DNA from: Pseudomonadota bacterium | GTDB taxonomy: Bacteria; Pseudomonadota; Gammaproteobacteria; Burkholderiales; Burkholderiaceae_B | DNA: 64,000 nucleotides | Direction of reading: 5' to 3' | NCBI GenBank assembly: GCA_023439305.1 | Contig: JAEXOO010000031.1 | Coordinates: 112,530-176,529 of the forward strand | Part shown: positions 52,487 through 61,869 of the stretch, one piece after another | Layout of the letters: every line of letters starts with the position of its first letter | Numbering within the stretch: position 1 is the stretch's first letter | Program-made: the position numbers and the translations under genes | The notes under the pieces: generated by a model | Told to the model about the DNA's origin: nothing | Database searches by the model: none | Seen by the model: only the letters and a program-made list of their open reading frames with translations

Positions 52487-52501
52487 GAATGATGATCATT
52501 C
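52487..52501. promoter_or_regulatory. GAATGAT-G-ATCATTC palindrome, candidate LysR site
   Basis: A perfect 7-bp inverted repeat with one central base lies in the divergent gap between the LysR gene and the enoyl-CoA hydratase gene. It has the T-N11-A form of LysR boxes (A-T-G-A...A-T-C-A-T). Confidence 0.6.
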
Positions 52502-52578
52502 TATATATAAAGTTGTGAAATAAAACTCCAGAGCCAAGAATCTGTCTATCGCCACGTCGAACGAGAAGGATGGATGAG

Positions 52579-53361
52579 ATGCACGCTGAAACCAATCTGG
52601 TGCTCCTGGACTACCCCGAAGACGGTATTGCCCGCCTGACGCTGAACCGGCCCGATGCACGCAACGCCCTGAACACCGCACTGCGGCAGGAATTGGCCGC
52701 CAAGCTCGAATCCCTGGAAGGCATGCCGTCCGTGCGCTGCGTGCTGTTGCGCGGCAATCAGGATTGTTTTGCGGCAGGAGCGGATCTGAAGGAAATCGTC
52801 GGCATGACACCTGCGCAGGTCGCCGACCTGCGCGTGCTGGAGTTCTGGCAGCGGATTTCCCGCTTCAAGAAACCCATCATCGCCGTCGTAGCTGGCAAGG
52901 CGCTGGGCGGCGGCTGCGAACTGGCGCAGCATGCCGACCTGATTCTGGCCGGGCGCAGCGCTCGTTTCGGGCAACCCGAAGTCAATGTGGGCATCATGCC
53001 CGGCGGCGGCGCCACGCAGCGCTTGGCCCGGACGCTGGGCTACTGGCGCGCCATGCAGATCATGCTGGCCGGCGAACCACTGACGGGCGAAGAAGCCGCC
53101 GCCATCGGGCTGGCCAGCGAAGTGGTGGACGACGACCGCCTGGAAGAGCGCTCGCTGGAGCTGGCCCGCCTGATCGCCTCCCGCCCCCCCCTGGCCGTGC
53201 AGCGCATCAAGGAAGTGGTGCAGGCCGGGCTGAACGCTTCCCTGTCCACCGGACTGCAACTGGAACGCCGCGCTTTTGAGCTCCTGTTCGATACCAGCGA
53301 CCAGAAGGAAGGCATGCGCGCCTTCATCGAGCGCCGCGCACCGGCCTTTACCGGCCGCTAG
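52579..53361 (+). CDS. Enoyl-CoA hydratase/isomerase family protein
   Basis: A crotonase-fold protein of 260 residues. The CoA-binding oxyanion segments are FAAGADLKEI and GKALGGGCELAQHADL; the catalytic glutamate is probably in GQPEVNVGIMPGGGATQRL, as in true hydratases. ATG 52579 is favoured because GAAGGA lies eight bases ahead; ATG 52570 (three codons earlier) overlaps that site. It is the first gene of the LysR-linked operon and likely hydrates the enoyl-CoA produced by the dehydrogenase at 55044. Confidence 0.88.
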   Translation: MHAETNLVLLDYPEDGIARLTLNRPDARNALNTALRQELAAKLESLEGMPSVRCVLLRGNQDCFAAGADLKEIVGMTPAQVADLRVLEFWQRISRFKKPIIAVVAGKALGGGCELAQHADLILAGRSARFGQPEVNVGIMPGGGATQRLARTLGYWRAMQIMLAGEPLTGEEAAAIGLASEVVDDDRLEERSLELARLIASRPPLAVQRIKEVVQAGLNASLSTGLQLERRAFELLFDTSDQKEGMRAFIERRAPAFTGR

Positions 53362-53393
53362 ATCCCCAATTTCACGACAGAAAGGATATTCCG

Positions 53394-54608
53394 ATGGCAA
53401 ATGATGTTGCGATTATTGGTTGCGGACGCACACCCTACAGCCGGGCCAAGCCCGGAGAGACACGCTATACCGTCGACGAATACATTGCCTGGGCCGCCAG
53501 CCTGGCGCTGGAACAGGCTGGCATGTCCAAGAATGACTTCGACGGCCAGGGCCTGGGCGTCGCCCACGCCGAGACGGCGCACACCGTGAACTGGTCGGCC
53601 GCCATGGCGGAGACCCTGGGCATCAGCCCGCAGATTCTGCTGCGCGCCGACCAGGGCGGGGCCTCGGCCACGTCCATGCTGATCCGGGCCGCCGCCCTGA
53701 TCCGGGCCGGGGTCGTGGACCGTGTGCTGGTCGTCGGCGCCGACACCCCGCTCAACATTCCGTCCGCCGCGCCGGGGCTGCCGCTGTCGCCGGAACGCAC
53801 GCGTGGCGTGTACTGGGACTTCCAGGGCCCCTTCGGTGTCATGGGTGCGACCGCACAATTCGCCCTGGTGCTCAAGCGCTATATGCACCAGTTCCCCGGC
53901 CTGGCCGCCCAGACCTTGGGAAAAATCGCGGCCACCAATCGCTTCCATGCATCTTTGCATCCGGGCGCCATCTACCGCGAGCCCTTCACCGTGCAGGACT
54001 ATATCGATTCGCGGCTGCTGTCGGACCCGATCCGCCTGCTGGACTGCGTGCCCATCGTCAATGGCGGCCTGGCCTATGTCGTCACATCGGGGGAAACGGC
54101 GCGCCGCCTGTCGGACCGGCCGGTCTGGCTGCGCGGCTTCGGGGAAATGAACAACTACTATCACGGCGGGTCCCGCAGCTTGCCGGACATCACGACCACC
54201 GGGTTTGCCAAGTCGGGCCCCGAAGCGCTGCGCATGGCGGGCGTCACGCATGACGACATCGACTTTTTCCAGCCCTACGACGACTACCCCTTCATTTCCA
54301 TGATGAGCATCGAGGACTGGGGTTTCTGCAAGAAAGGCGAAGGCGCGCGCTTCATCGACGAGCACAGCCTGCGCTTTGACGGCGACTTTCCCATGTCCAC
54401 CGACGGCGGCCAACTATCGGGCGGACAACCCGGCGGGGCCATCGGCGGCTTCATGCCGCTGGTCGAGGCCGTGACGCAACTGCGCGGCGACGCCGGCCCG
54501 CGCCAGGTCAAGAATGCCCGACTGGGCGCTGTTTGCGGCTTCGGGGGCATTCCCTATGGCCGGCCCGGCCGCAGCTGCATCGCCATTGTTCTGGGCAACG
54601 ACGATTAA
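53394..54608 (+). CDS. Thiolase-fold protein lacking the nucleophilic Cys (SCP2/Ltp2-like)
   Basis: A 404-residue thiolase-superfamily protein. At the position of the acyl-accepting cysteine the sequence is RADQGGASAT (about 84-93), with no Cys, while the flanking VLVVGADTP strand and the late GQPGGAIGG and AVCGFGGIPYG segments keep the fold. Cys-less members such as Ltp2 pair with a DUF35 protein to act as retro-aldolases in steroid side-chain degradation. The DUF35 gene follows 11 bases later, which favours that role over a true thiolase. Confidence 0.83.
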   Translation: MANDVAIIGCGRTPYSRAKPGETRYTVDEYIAWAASLALEQAGMSKNDFDGQGLGVAHAETAHTVNWSAAMAETLGISPQILLRADQGGASATSMLIRAAALIRAGVVDRVLVVGADTPLNIPSAAPGLPLSPERTRGVYWDFQGPFGVMGATAQFALVLKRYMHQFPGLAAQTLGKIAATNRFHASLHPGAIYREPFTVQDYIDSRLLSDPIRLLDCVPIVNGGLAYVVTSGETARRLSDRPVWLRGFGEMNNYYHGGSRSLPDITTTGFAKSGPEALRMAGVTHDDIDFFQPYDDYPFISMMSIEDWGFCKKGEGARFIDEHSLRFDGDFPMSTDGGQLSGGQPGGAIGGFMPLVEAVTQLRGDAGPRQVKNARLGAVCGFGGIPYGRPGRSCIAIVLGNDD

Positions 54609-54619
54609 GGACGCCAACC

Positions 54620-55042
54620 ATGACCGAAAAGACCTTGCACAAACCCCTGCCCGAACTGACCGACCTGACGCGCCCTTTCTGGACCGCCGCCAAAGAAGGC
54701 CGGCTCGAAATCCAGAAATGCGCACGCTGCGCCACCTTCAATTTCTTTCCACGGCCCTGGTGCCTGGAGTGCGGTTCCCGAGACCTGCATTGGACCGCCA
54801 CGAAAGCGACGGGCACGGTGTATTCCTACACGGTATCGCGCTCTGTCGCCATGAACTACCCCGGCTGGCAACAGGAACTGCCGCTGATTCTGGGACTGAT
54901 CGATCTGGATGAAGGCGTGCGCCTGTACGCCCAGGTCACGGACTGCGCGCCTGAAGACATGCAGATAGGCCAGCGCGTCCAGATCCACTTCGAATCCATC
55001 TCCGACGAGGCTGGCATTCCCAAGTTCCGATTGGTGAAATGA
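54620..55042 (+). CDS. DUF35 OB-fold protein with N-terminal Zn ribbon
   Basis: A 140-residue protein with two CxxC knuckles, C34-x2-C37 and C48-x2-C51, forming a rubredoxin-like zinc ribbon, followed by an OB-fold (TGTVYSYTVSRS, then GVRLYAQVTD). DUF35 proteins are obligate partners of Cys-less thiolases and of HMG-CoA-synthase-like enzymes, helping bind CoA substrates. ATG 54620 follows AAGGA. It lies 11 bases after the thiolase-like gene and one base before the dehydrogenase gene. Confidence 0.9.
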   Translation: MTEKTLHKPLPELTDLTRPFWTAAKEGRLEIQKCARCATFNFFPRPWCLECGSRDLHWTATKATGTVYSYTVSRSVAMNYPGWQQELPLILGLIDLDEGVRLYAQVTDCAPEDMQIGQRVQIHFESISDEAGIPKFRLVK

Positions 55043-55043
55043 C

Positions 55044-56264
55044 ATGACAAGCACACTGCCAAGCGAACACCAACTGCGCCAGGCCGCCATGCGCGATGTC
55101 AGCTTCAACTGGGAAGACCCGCTCTGCCTGGACGAACTGCTGAGCGATGAAGAACGAATGATTCAGGACAGCGCACGCGCCTATGCGCAGGAATGCCTGA
55201 AGCCGCGTATTCTTCTGGCACATCGTCATGAAGACTTCGATATTTCAATCATGAAGGAAATGGCCGAACTGGGTTTTCTGGGGGCCACGATAGATGGGTT
55301 CGGCTGCGCCGGCATCAGCTACGTGGGATATGGGCTTATCGCCCGCGAACTGGAGCGCGTGGACACCGCGTTCCGCTCGGCCTTGGGCGTCCAAAGCACC
55401 CTGTCCATGATGCCTATTTACCTATTCGGCAGCCAGGAACAGCGGGAACATTACCTACCCGCCATGGCGCAGGCCGAACTACTGGGCTGCTTCGGCCTGA
55501 CCGAACCCGACCACGGCTCCGATCCAGGAGGCATGTCCACCCGCGCCAGAGCCGTCCCGGGCGGCTGGCGTCTGTCCGGCACCAAGACCTGGATCACGCA
55601 TGCGCCGATTGCCGACCTGATGGTGGTCTGGGCCAAAGACGATGACAAACAAATACGCGGCTTCATCCTGGAACGGGATATGCCGGGCCTGCACACGACC
55701 AAGCTGGAAGGCAAGTTCTCGGTGCGCGCCTCGCCGACCGGGCAGATCATCATGGACGACGTCTTCGTGCCCGATGCCCAGCGCCTGCCCGATGCGCACG
55801 GGCTGGCCGCCCCGTTCGCCTGCTTGAACAATGCCCGCTTCGGCATCTGCTGGGGTTCGATGGGCGCCGCTGAATTCTGCTGGCACGCAGCGCGCCAGTA
55901 CGCCCTGGACCGCAAACAATTCGGCCGGCCCCTGGCCGCCAACCAGCTCATTCAGAAAAAACTGGCCGACATGCAGACCGAGATCACGCTGGGCCTGCAC
56001 GCCTGCCTGCAGCTCAGCCGCCTGCGCGATGCCGGGCGGGCCAGCCCCGAGATGGTGTCGATGATCAAACGCAATTGCGCCGGCAAAGCGCTGGACATCG
56101 CCCGCCTGTCTCGCGACATCCATGGCGGCAACGGCATCTCCGACGAATTCCACGTCATACGCCATCTCTTGAATCTGGAGACGGTGAACACGCTGGAAGG
56201 AACCCACGACGTCCACGCCCTGATCCTGGGGCGGGCGCAAACCGGCATCTCTGCCTTTAACTGA
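55044..56264 (+). CDS. Acyl-CoA dehydrogenase, glutaryl-CoA dehydrogenase-like
   Basis: A 406-residue FAD enzyme with a strong GcdH-type pattern: FNWEDPLCLDELLSDEE, RELERVDTAFRSALGVQS (abbreviated), GCFGLTEPDHGSDP and the catalytic base glutamate in NTLEGTHDVHALILGR. GcdH oxidises and decarboxylates glutaryl-CoA to crotonyl-CoA; relatives act on other dicarboxyl- or aryl-CoAs. Conserved residues look intact, but the neighbours (retro-aldolase pair, ADP-forming synthetase) do not match the usual glutarate pathway, so a related substrate is likely. Confidence 0.88.
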   Translation: MTSTLPSEHQLRQAAMRDVSFNWEDPLCLDELLSDEERMIQDSARAYAQECLKPRILLAHRHEDFDISIMKEMAELGFLGATIDGFGCAGISYVGYGLIARELERVDTAFRSALGVQSTLSMMPIYLFGSQEQREHYLPAMAQAELLGCFGLTEPDHGSDPGGMSTRARAVPGGWRLSGTKTWITHAPIADLMVVWAKDDDKQIRGFILERDMPGLHTTKLEGKFSVRASPTGQIIMDDVFVPDAQRLPDAHGLAAPFACLNNARFGICWGSMGAAEFCWHAARQYALDRKQFGRPLAANQLIQKKLADMQTEITLGLHACLQLSRLRDAGRASPEMVSMIKRNCAGKALDIARLSRDIHGGNGISDEFHVIRHLLNLETVNTLEGTHDVHALILGRAQTGISAFN

Positions 56265-56278
56265 GTCTGGAAACAACC

Positions 56279-58414
56279 ATGAACCTGCTCCGGCTTTCCC
56301 GCTCCGACGCCATCCAGAACATGATCGCCCCCCGCGCCATTGCCGTCATCGGCGCATCGGCGGACTTCTCCAAGGTCAACGGACGGCCGCTCAAACACCT
56401 GATCGACAAGGGCTATGCGGGCGGCATCCATCCGGTCAACCCCAAATACGATCAGATCGCCGGTCTGCCCTGCCACCCCGATATCGCCAGCCTGCCCGAC
56501 GACATCGACGTGGCCATCGTGGCAGTGCCCGCACGCGAAGTCGTTGCCGCCGTCCAGGCACTGGGCGAGCGCGGCATCCCGGCCGCTGTCATCTTCAGCT
56601 CGGGCTTTGGCGAGATGGGCGAGCAGGGCCGCGCCCTTGAACAAGACCTGGCGCAGGCGGCACGGGAATCCGGAATCGTGCTGTGCGGTCCCAACTGCCT
56701 GGGTTTCGTCAATGCCTTTGACAATGTCTATGCCACGTTCAGCCAGTATGCCGATGGCGAGACAGGCTCCGGCCCGGTCGGATTCGTGACGCAATCGGGC
56801 GCCTTCGGGACGGCCATCGCCGCCCTGATCCGGGAACGCGGCCTGGGGCTGGGCTACTTCATCAACACCGGCAACGAAGCCGACCTGGTGTTCTCGGAGC
56901 TGGCCCTGGCCGTAGTCGAAGATCCGCGCGTCAAAGTGGTGGCCGGCTATCTGGAAGGCCTGGTGGACGGAGCCAGCCTGGTCGCCCTGGCCCAGCGCTG
57001 CCGCGAGCTGGGCAAGCCGCTGGTGCTGACCAAAGTCGGCCGCATGGCGGCCGGCGCACGCGCCGCCGCGTCTCATACCGGCTCCCTGGCCGTGGAAGAC
57101 GACGTGTTCGACGCCGTCATACGCCAGTATGGCGTGCTGCGAGCGCGCAATGAAGAGCAAATGCTGGACATGCTGGAAGTGCTGGTCCAGCCACGCACCT
57201 GCGCAGGCTTTGGCCTGGGCATTGCCACGCAGTCCGGCGGCGCAGGCGTCATGATGGCCGATCGCGCCGAAGAGGTCGGCCTGACCGTGCCGGCCTTGAG
57301 CACCGCCACCCGCGAGCGTCTGGGCGAATTCATGCCGGCCTTTGGAGCCGTCGGCAATCCGGTGGATGTGACGGGCCAATTCGTGGCCAAGCCTGAACTA
57401 CTGCGCGAGTCCGTCGTCGCCTTGCTGGACGATCCACAGGTCCACGTCGCCATTGTGTGGCTGCAATTGATGACCGCGCATGTGGACACGCTGGTCGAGA
57501 TCTTCCGGGAAATCCAATCGCGCAGCACCAAGCCCATGCTGGTCTGCTGGGTCGCCGCGCCAGCGGACGCCCGTCGCAAACTGCGCGACCTGGGGATCGT
57601 CGTCTATGGTGCGGGAGAACGGGCTGTGGAAGCCGCAGCGGCGCTGGCTCGTTTCCATACCAGCCGAGTCCCGACGCTGGACGATGAACGTATGCCTGCG
57701 CTGCCCGCTGCGCCGGCTCTGGCCGCCACGCTGACCGGGCTGGTCCCCAGTTGTCAGGCCACCGACTGGTTGACGCACGCCGGCATTCCCATGGCCCCGG
57801 TCATGCTGGCTCGCGATGCGGACGCCGCCGTCGCAGCCTGGCGCCGCTTCGGCGGCCCCGTCGCCCTGAAAATCGAATCGCCCGACATCGCCCACAAGAC
57901 GGAAGTGCAAGGCGTCATGCTTCGACTGGACGACGAAGCCGCCATCCGCAAGGCCTATGCTGACCTGAACACCAACGCAGCCCGGCATAAGCCGCGAGCC
58001 CGTATCGACGGCGTGCTGGTGCAACCCATGGCGCAAGGCCATGTCGAGCTGGTCGTCGGTGTTCAACGCGACCCGGTCTTCGGCGTGGTGGTCATGGTGG
58101 GCATAGGCGGCGTCCTGGTGGAAGTGCTGAAGGACGTAGCCTTCCGGCGCGCACCCTTCGGCGTGCAGGAAGGGCTGAGCATGCTGGCGCAGCTGCGCAT
58201 GGGCGCGCTGCTGGACGGCGTGCGCGGCCAACCCGCCGTTGATCGCCACGCTGTGGCCCGTCTGCTGGCCAGGCTGTCCGCCTGGGCGGCGGCCACGGAT
58301 CGTCTGACCGAACTGGATTTGAACCCCGTGCGAGTGGGACCGGAAGGTCCGCTCGCCGTTGATTGCGTGATGGTCCTGCGCGATCACTACCCAGAAGCCG
58401 CCACCGGCGGCTGA
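56279..58414 (+). CDS. ADP-forming acyl-CoA synthetase (acetate-CoA ligase family)
   Basis: A 711-residue fusion of the alpha and beta parts of NDP-forming acyl-CoA synthetases: CoA-binding domain (IAVIGASADFSKVNGRPL), succinyl-CoA-synthetase-like domains with the phospho-histidine in AASHTGSLAVEDD near 264, and a C-terminal ATP-grasp domain (GGPVALKIESPDIAHKTEVQG, abbreviated) from about residue 490. It would activate the imported acid to its CoA ester, or recover energy from an acyl-CoA. It begins 14 bases after the dehydrogenase gene. Confidence 0.9.
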   Translation: MNLLRLSRSDAIQNMIAPRAIAVIGASADFSKVNGRPLKHLIDKGYAGGIHPVNPKYDQIAGLPCHPDIASLPDDIDVAIVAVPAREVVAAVQALGERGIPAAVIFSSGFGEMGEQGRALEQDLAQAARESGIVLCGPNCLGFVNAFDNVYATFSQYADGETGSGPVGFVTQSGAFGTAIAALIRERGLGLGYFINTGNEADLVFSELALAVVEDPRVKVVAGYLEGLVDGASLVALAQRCRELGKPLVLTKVGRMAAGARAAASHTGSLAVEDDVFDAVIRQYGVLRARNEEQMLDMLEVLVQPRTCAGFGLGIATQSGGAGVMMADRAEEVGLTVPALSTATRERLGEFMPAFGAVGNPVDVTGQFVAKPELLRESVVALLDDPQVHVAIVWLQLMTAHVDTLVEIFREIQSRSTKPMLVCWVAAPADARRKLRDLGIVVYGAGERAVEAAAALARFHTSRVPTLDDERMPALPAAPALAATLTGLVPSCQATDWLTHAGIPMAPVMLARDADAAVAAWRRFGGPVALKIESPDIAHKTEVQGVMLRLDDEAAIRKAYADLNTNAARHKPRARIDGVLVQPMAQGHVELVVGVQRDPVFGVVVMVGIGGVLVEVLKDVAFRRAPFGVQEGLSMLAQLRMGALLDGVRGQPAVDRHAVARLLARLSAWAAATDRLTELDLNPVRVGPEGPLAVDCVMVLRDHYPEAATGG

Positions 58415-58451
58415 TACACCCACTCCCTAAAAAACCAAGGCGGAGGAGACA

Positions 58452-59453
58452 ATGATAAAGAAGTTGATACTGAAGCGCCGGCTGGGATTCGTGATGAGTT
58501 TGCTGTGCCTCATACCCCTTTCTGCCGCACACGCGGCCTATCCGGAACGCGCCCTTACGGTAATTTCGCCGTTCAGCGCCGGCGGCGATGCCGATCTGGC
58601 GGCCCGTACATTTGCAAACGCAGCATCGCGCGCATTGGGGCAGCCCGTCGTGGTGCTGAACAAGCCGGGCGCCAGCGGCGTGATCGGTTCCGCGCAAGTC
58701 GTTGCGTCGCCCCCGGACGGCTATACGCTGCTACTGGCTCGCACCGGCTCGCAGGCCATCATGCCGGCGATAATGCCGACCAACACACGCTATAAATGGA
58801 ATGACTACACCTTCATCGGCATGCTGGAGATCAATCCCTATGGCTGCGTGGTCAACGCCAAGTCCCCGTACAAGACGTTCGAAGACCTGACGGACGCCAT
58901 CAAGACACGCGGCGAAACCCTGAACTATGGCACCGCCGGGGTGCTGACCACCAACGATATGGGTCCGCGACAATTGTTCCGCCTGCTCAAGGTCACGGAC
59001 AAGGCGCCCATGCAGATTCCCTACAAAGGCACGGGAGAGGCTGTGGTCTCGCTGCTGGCCGGAGAAACGCAGTTTTCCTGCGGCAGCCTGGGCACCTTCA
59101 CCAGCCACATCAAGGACGGCGCCTTGCGCGCACTGATGGTCACCACGCCCGAACGGCTGAAAGACATGCCCGAGGTGCCGACCGCCAAGGAACTGGGCTA
59201 CCCGGACATGCAAGGCATTGTGGGATGGAGCGCCGTCTATGCCCCGCCCGGCCTGCCGGACTCCGTCAAGGCGACCCTGACCCAGGCTTTGCAGACCATT
59301 GCCAAAGATGAACAATGGCGCGCCATGACCGCCCAGACCGGCTCGCTGCCCTACGTCCAGCCGCCTGAAGAAACCCAGGAGTTCGCACGCCAGCAATACG
59401 AGCTGTATGTATCGCTGGGCAAATCCCTGGACATCATCGACAAAAAAGACTGA
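58452..59453 (+). CDS. Bug-family (TctC-like) periplasmic receptor
   Basis: A 333-residue secreted receptor with a signal peptide ending SAAHA near residue 31. Bug motifs: VISPFSAGGDADLAAR, LNKPGASGVIGSAQ, and VPTAKELGYPDMQG late. It closes the acyl-CoA operon behind GGAGGAG, with no TctA/TctB genes nearby. It most likely captures the acid that the ADP-forming synthetase activates. Confidence 0.9.
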   Translation: MIKKLILKRRLGFVMSLLCLIPLSAAHAAYPERALTVISPFSAGGDADLAARTFANAASRALGQPVVVLNKPGASGVIGSAQVVASPPDGYTLLLARTGSQAIMPAIMPTNTRYKWNDYTFIGMLEINPYGCVVNAKSPYKTFEDLTDAIKTRGETLNYGTAGVLTTNDMGPRQLFRLLKVTDKAPMQIPYKGTGEAVVSLLAGETQFSCGSLGTFTSHIKDGALRALMVTTPERLKDMPEVPTAKELGYPDMQGIVGWSAVYAPPGLPDSVKATLTQALQTIAKDEQWRAMTAQTGSLPYVQPPEETQEFARQQYELYVSLGKSLDIIDKKD

Positions 59454-59461
59454 CCCGACCG

Positions 59462-59501
59462 CCGCCGGTGGGAATGGGGGTCAACCCACTTCCACCGGCG
59501 G
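59462..59501. terminator. GC-rich hairpin between convergent operons
   Basis: CCGCCGGTGG (59462-59471) and CCACCGGCGG (59492-59501) pair perfectly. The right arm lies inside the last codons of the AI-2E-type gene. No U-run follows on either strand, so termination is likely but unproven. Confidence 0.45.
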
Positions 59502-60557
59502 GTGAGCGGCGTCGCCGTTGCGTATCCATTCGCGCCAGATGGCGACCAGCAAGGCCATCAGCACGGGGCCGATGAACAGGCCGACCAGGCCCATGGTCTG
59601 CACGCCGCCGACCAGGCCGAAGAAGGTTGGCAAAAACGGAAGCTTGACTGGGCCGCCGACCAGACGCGGACGCAAGGTCTTGTCCACGATGAACAACTCG
59701 ATAGAGCCCCACAGGAACAAACCCACACCCGCAACCAGATGACCGGAGCCGATCAGGTACAGGGACACCATGGTAAAGGACAGGGGCGCCCCCCCGGGAA
59801 TCAAAGCCATGAAGCCGGTAATGACGCCCAGCAGCACGGGCGACGGCACGCCCGCGATCCAGTAGGCAATGCCCAGCACTAGGCCTTCGCCCAAAGCGAT
59901 CAGGCCCATGCCGGTAACGGTGGAGTTGACGGTGGCGGGAACCACGCGGGAAAAACGCTGCCAGCGTCCGGGCAGGATGCGTTCGCCCACGATGTCCAGC
60001 TGGCCCAGCAATCGGTCCCCATCCTTGAAGATGAAGAACAGCGTGATCAGCATGAAGAGCACAGTCAGCAGCAGGTGGAACACATTGCCCGTGGCCGACA
60101 GCACCATGCGATAGATATTGCCCAAGTGCTGGCCGCTGACCATCTCGACCAGTTCGCCCAGCGCATGCGGCTCACCCAGGTAGGTCTGCCAGTATTCCGT
60201 CAGCCGCTGCCCTACCAAGGGCATGGCCTTGATCCAGTCCGGCGTAGGCGTGCCGTAGCGATTGGCCGCCAGCGCCCAGGTGATGAAGCTGCTGGCCTCC
60301 TTGATGGCAAAAGACAGCGCCAGTGACAGCGGCACGATCAGCACCAGGGTGATGATGACCAGCGCAATGCTGGCGGACAAGGCGGTGCGTCCGTTGCAGC
60401 GCGCCACCAGATGCACATACAGGGGCCAGCTGGCCAGGCCGATGATCAGGGCGGCCAGGACAGGAACCAGGAAACCACTCAAGAAATACACGCCGGCGGC
60501 CAGCAGAAGCAGCAATAGCCAGCGTGCGATCAGGAATGCAGGTAAGACAGGTTGCAT
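59481..60557 (-). CDS. AI-2E transporter-family (YdiK-like) membrane protein
   Basis: A 358-residue protein with about eight membrane segments. The family motifs are IPGGAPLSF in the middle and the C-terminal LVGGPVKLPFLPTFFGLVGGVQTMGLVGLFIGPV region. Members include TqsA, an exporter of autoinducer-2, but most, including YdiK-like ones, have unknown or ion-transport roles. It stands alone and convergent to the acyl-CoA operon. Confidence 0.88.
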   Translation of the reverse strand: MQPVLPAFLIARWLLLLLLAAGVYFLSGFLVPVLAALIIGLASWPLYVHLVARCNGRTALSASIALVIITLVLIVPLSLALSFAIKEASSFITWALAANRYGTPTPDWIKAMPLVGQRLTEYWQTYLGEPHALGELVEMVSGQHLGNIYRMVLSATGNVFHLLLTVLFMLITLFFIFKDGDRLLGQLDIVGERILPGRWQRFSRVVPATVNSTVTGMGLIALGEGLVLGIAYWIAGVPSPVLLGVITGFMALIPGGAPLSFTMVSLYLIGSGHLVAGVGLFLWGSIELFIVDKTLRPRLVGGPVKLPFLPTFFGLVGGVQTMGLVGLFIGPVLMALLVAIWREWIRNGDAAHPPVEVG

Positions 60558-60715
60558 AAAGCGTGGTGACCCTCGAGTCTGATTGTCTGGGCGTGGGCCG
60601 GTGCCCGAAGAGGGTTTGACAATAGCATGATAGAAGCGAGCCGAATACCCGTTTTTTCCGTTAGGAAATCCCGACTATTTTACGCGCTTGCTGACAATAA
60701 GCTGAAAGAAAATCC

Positions 60716-61543
60716 TTATGGCGCCACCGGCAAGGCGCGCTTGTGGGCCGACAAGCGATAGGTACGCAGAATGGTTTCTATGGCGGCGTCATCAATGGCC
60801 TTGCCTTCCAGGAAGTCGTCGATCTGCTCATAGCTGACGCCAAAGGCGTCTTCGTCAGGCTTGAGCGGCGTCAGGCTTTCCAGATCCGCCGTCGGCACTT
60901 TATAAACCAAGGCATCGGGAGCGCCCAGAGCGGCGGCCAGGGCGCGCACGCGGCGCTTGTTCAGGCCGGCCAGCGGAGTAATGTCGGCCGCGCCGTCGCC
61001 GAACTTGGTGAAAAAGCCCATCAGGGCCTCGGCGGCATGGTCCGTGCCCACCACCAGGCCCGCATGGGCGCCGGCGATGGCGTATTGCGCAATCATGCGC
61101 TGACGCGCCTTGATATTGCCCACCAGAAAGTCCTGATGGCCTGCATCGCGAAACCCCAGTCCCGATGCCAGCAACTGTTCCAGCATGGCGTCGGTCGCCG
61201 GCTTGATGTTCACAACCAGCGTGTTATCAGGCCGGATGACGTCCAGACCGCCTTGCGCATCGGCTTCATCGGCCTGCTCGCCATAAGGCAGACGCACGGC
61301 ATAGAACCGCGCCTGATGGCCGCGCCTGCGCGCTTCTTCCACGGCCAGCTGCGACAGGCGGCCGCCGGCCAACGAATCCACCCCGCCGCTGATCCCCAGC
61401 ACCAGACTGCGGCAGCCGGTGCGTTGCAGATAGCCCGCCAGGAAAGATACACGGCGCTCGATTTCTTGTCGGGCATCGAAGGAATCGGTCAGGCCCAGTT
61501 CGGCCCGTATACGTTGTTGCAAGGCGCGTTGATCATCCGTCAT
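60716..61543 (-). CDS. nadE: NAD+ synthetase, ammonia-dependent
   Basis: A 275-residue N-type ATP pyrophosphatase: GISGGVDS at 50-57 is the P-loop-like motif, and GNIKARQRMIAQY plus VGTDHAAEALMGFFTKFGDGAADITPL (abbreviated) are diagnostic of NadE. There is no N-terminal glutaminase domain, so it uses ammonia. It makes NAD+ from nicotinate adenine dinucleotide in the cytoplasm. Length and motifs are normal. Monocistronic. Confidence 0.95.
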   Translation of the reverse strand: MTDDQRALQQRIRAELGLTDSFDARQEIERRVSFLAGYLQRTGCRSLVLGISGGVDSLAGGRLSQLAVEEARRRGHQARFYAVRLPYGEQADEADAQGGLDVIRPDNTLVVNIKPATDAMLEQLLASGLGFRDAGHQDFLVGNIKARQRMIAQYAIAGAHAGLVVGTDHAAEALMGFFTKFGDGAADITPLAGLNKRRVRALAAALGAPDALVYKVPTADLESLTPLKPDEDAFGVSYEQIDDFLEGKAIDDAAIETILRTYRLSAHKRALPVAP

Positions 61544-61869
61544 GACGCAGGTCTCGAAGCAGAGTGAAGAATACTTTTATTGTACGGGACTGGCTCCGGC
61601 TTGATCAGGCTTGAATCGAATCAAAACGTGATCCGATTAGGAACATTCCCCTCGGGGCATACCCGGATAGGGAAGTCCCTGGCTCCCGCTGCCTCTGCGC
61701 CAGCTCCTCTGGACCTACCATTGTCGGCCAGCTTTTTACAATCCATTGATAAATAAGAAATTTATTTCTGGCCCAATGCCATGGGTCCAACGGCAGACCA
61801 TCGCGCGTCCATGTACCTGCCACGCCATCCAGCAACCCTAGGCTTCTTGATTTCAAATTACATAGCGAT
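61544..61869. other. Non-coding stretch upstream of nadE and the TRAP genes
   Basis: It should hold the nadE promoter. A short minus-strand open frame at 61605-61856 has no recognisable domain or ribosome site, and I do not call it a gene. Confidence 0.4.

Noticed and set aside
53394..54608. Ordinary acetyl-CoA acetyltransferase
   Set aside because: The nucleophilic cysteine is absent at the expected position and the DUF35 partner follows, so a retro-aldolase-type role is favoured.
55952..57379. Long minus-strand open frame (475 codons)
   Set aside because: It lies opposite the acyl-CoA dehydrogenase and ADP-forming synthetase genes, is rich in His/Gln/Gly as expected for an antisense shadow of high-GC genes, and has no domain.
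61605..61856. 83-codon minus-strand frame upstream of nadE
   Set aside because: No ribosome site, no recognisable family, and it lies in what should be promoter sequence.
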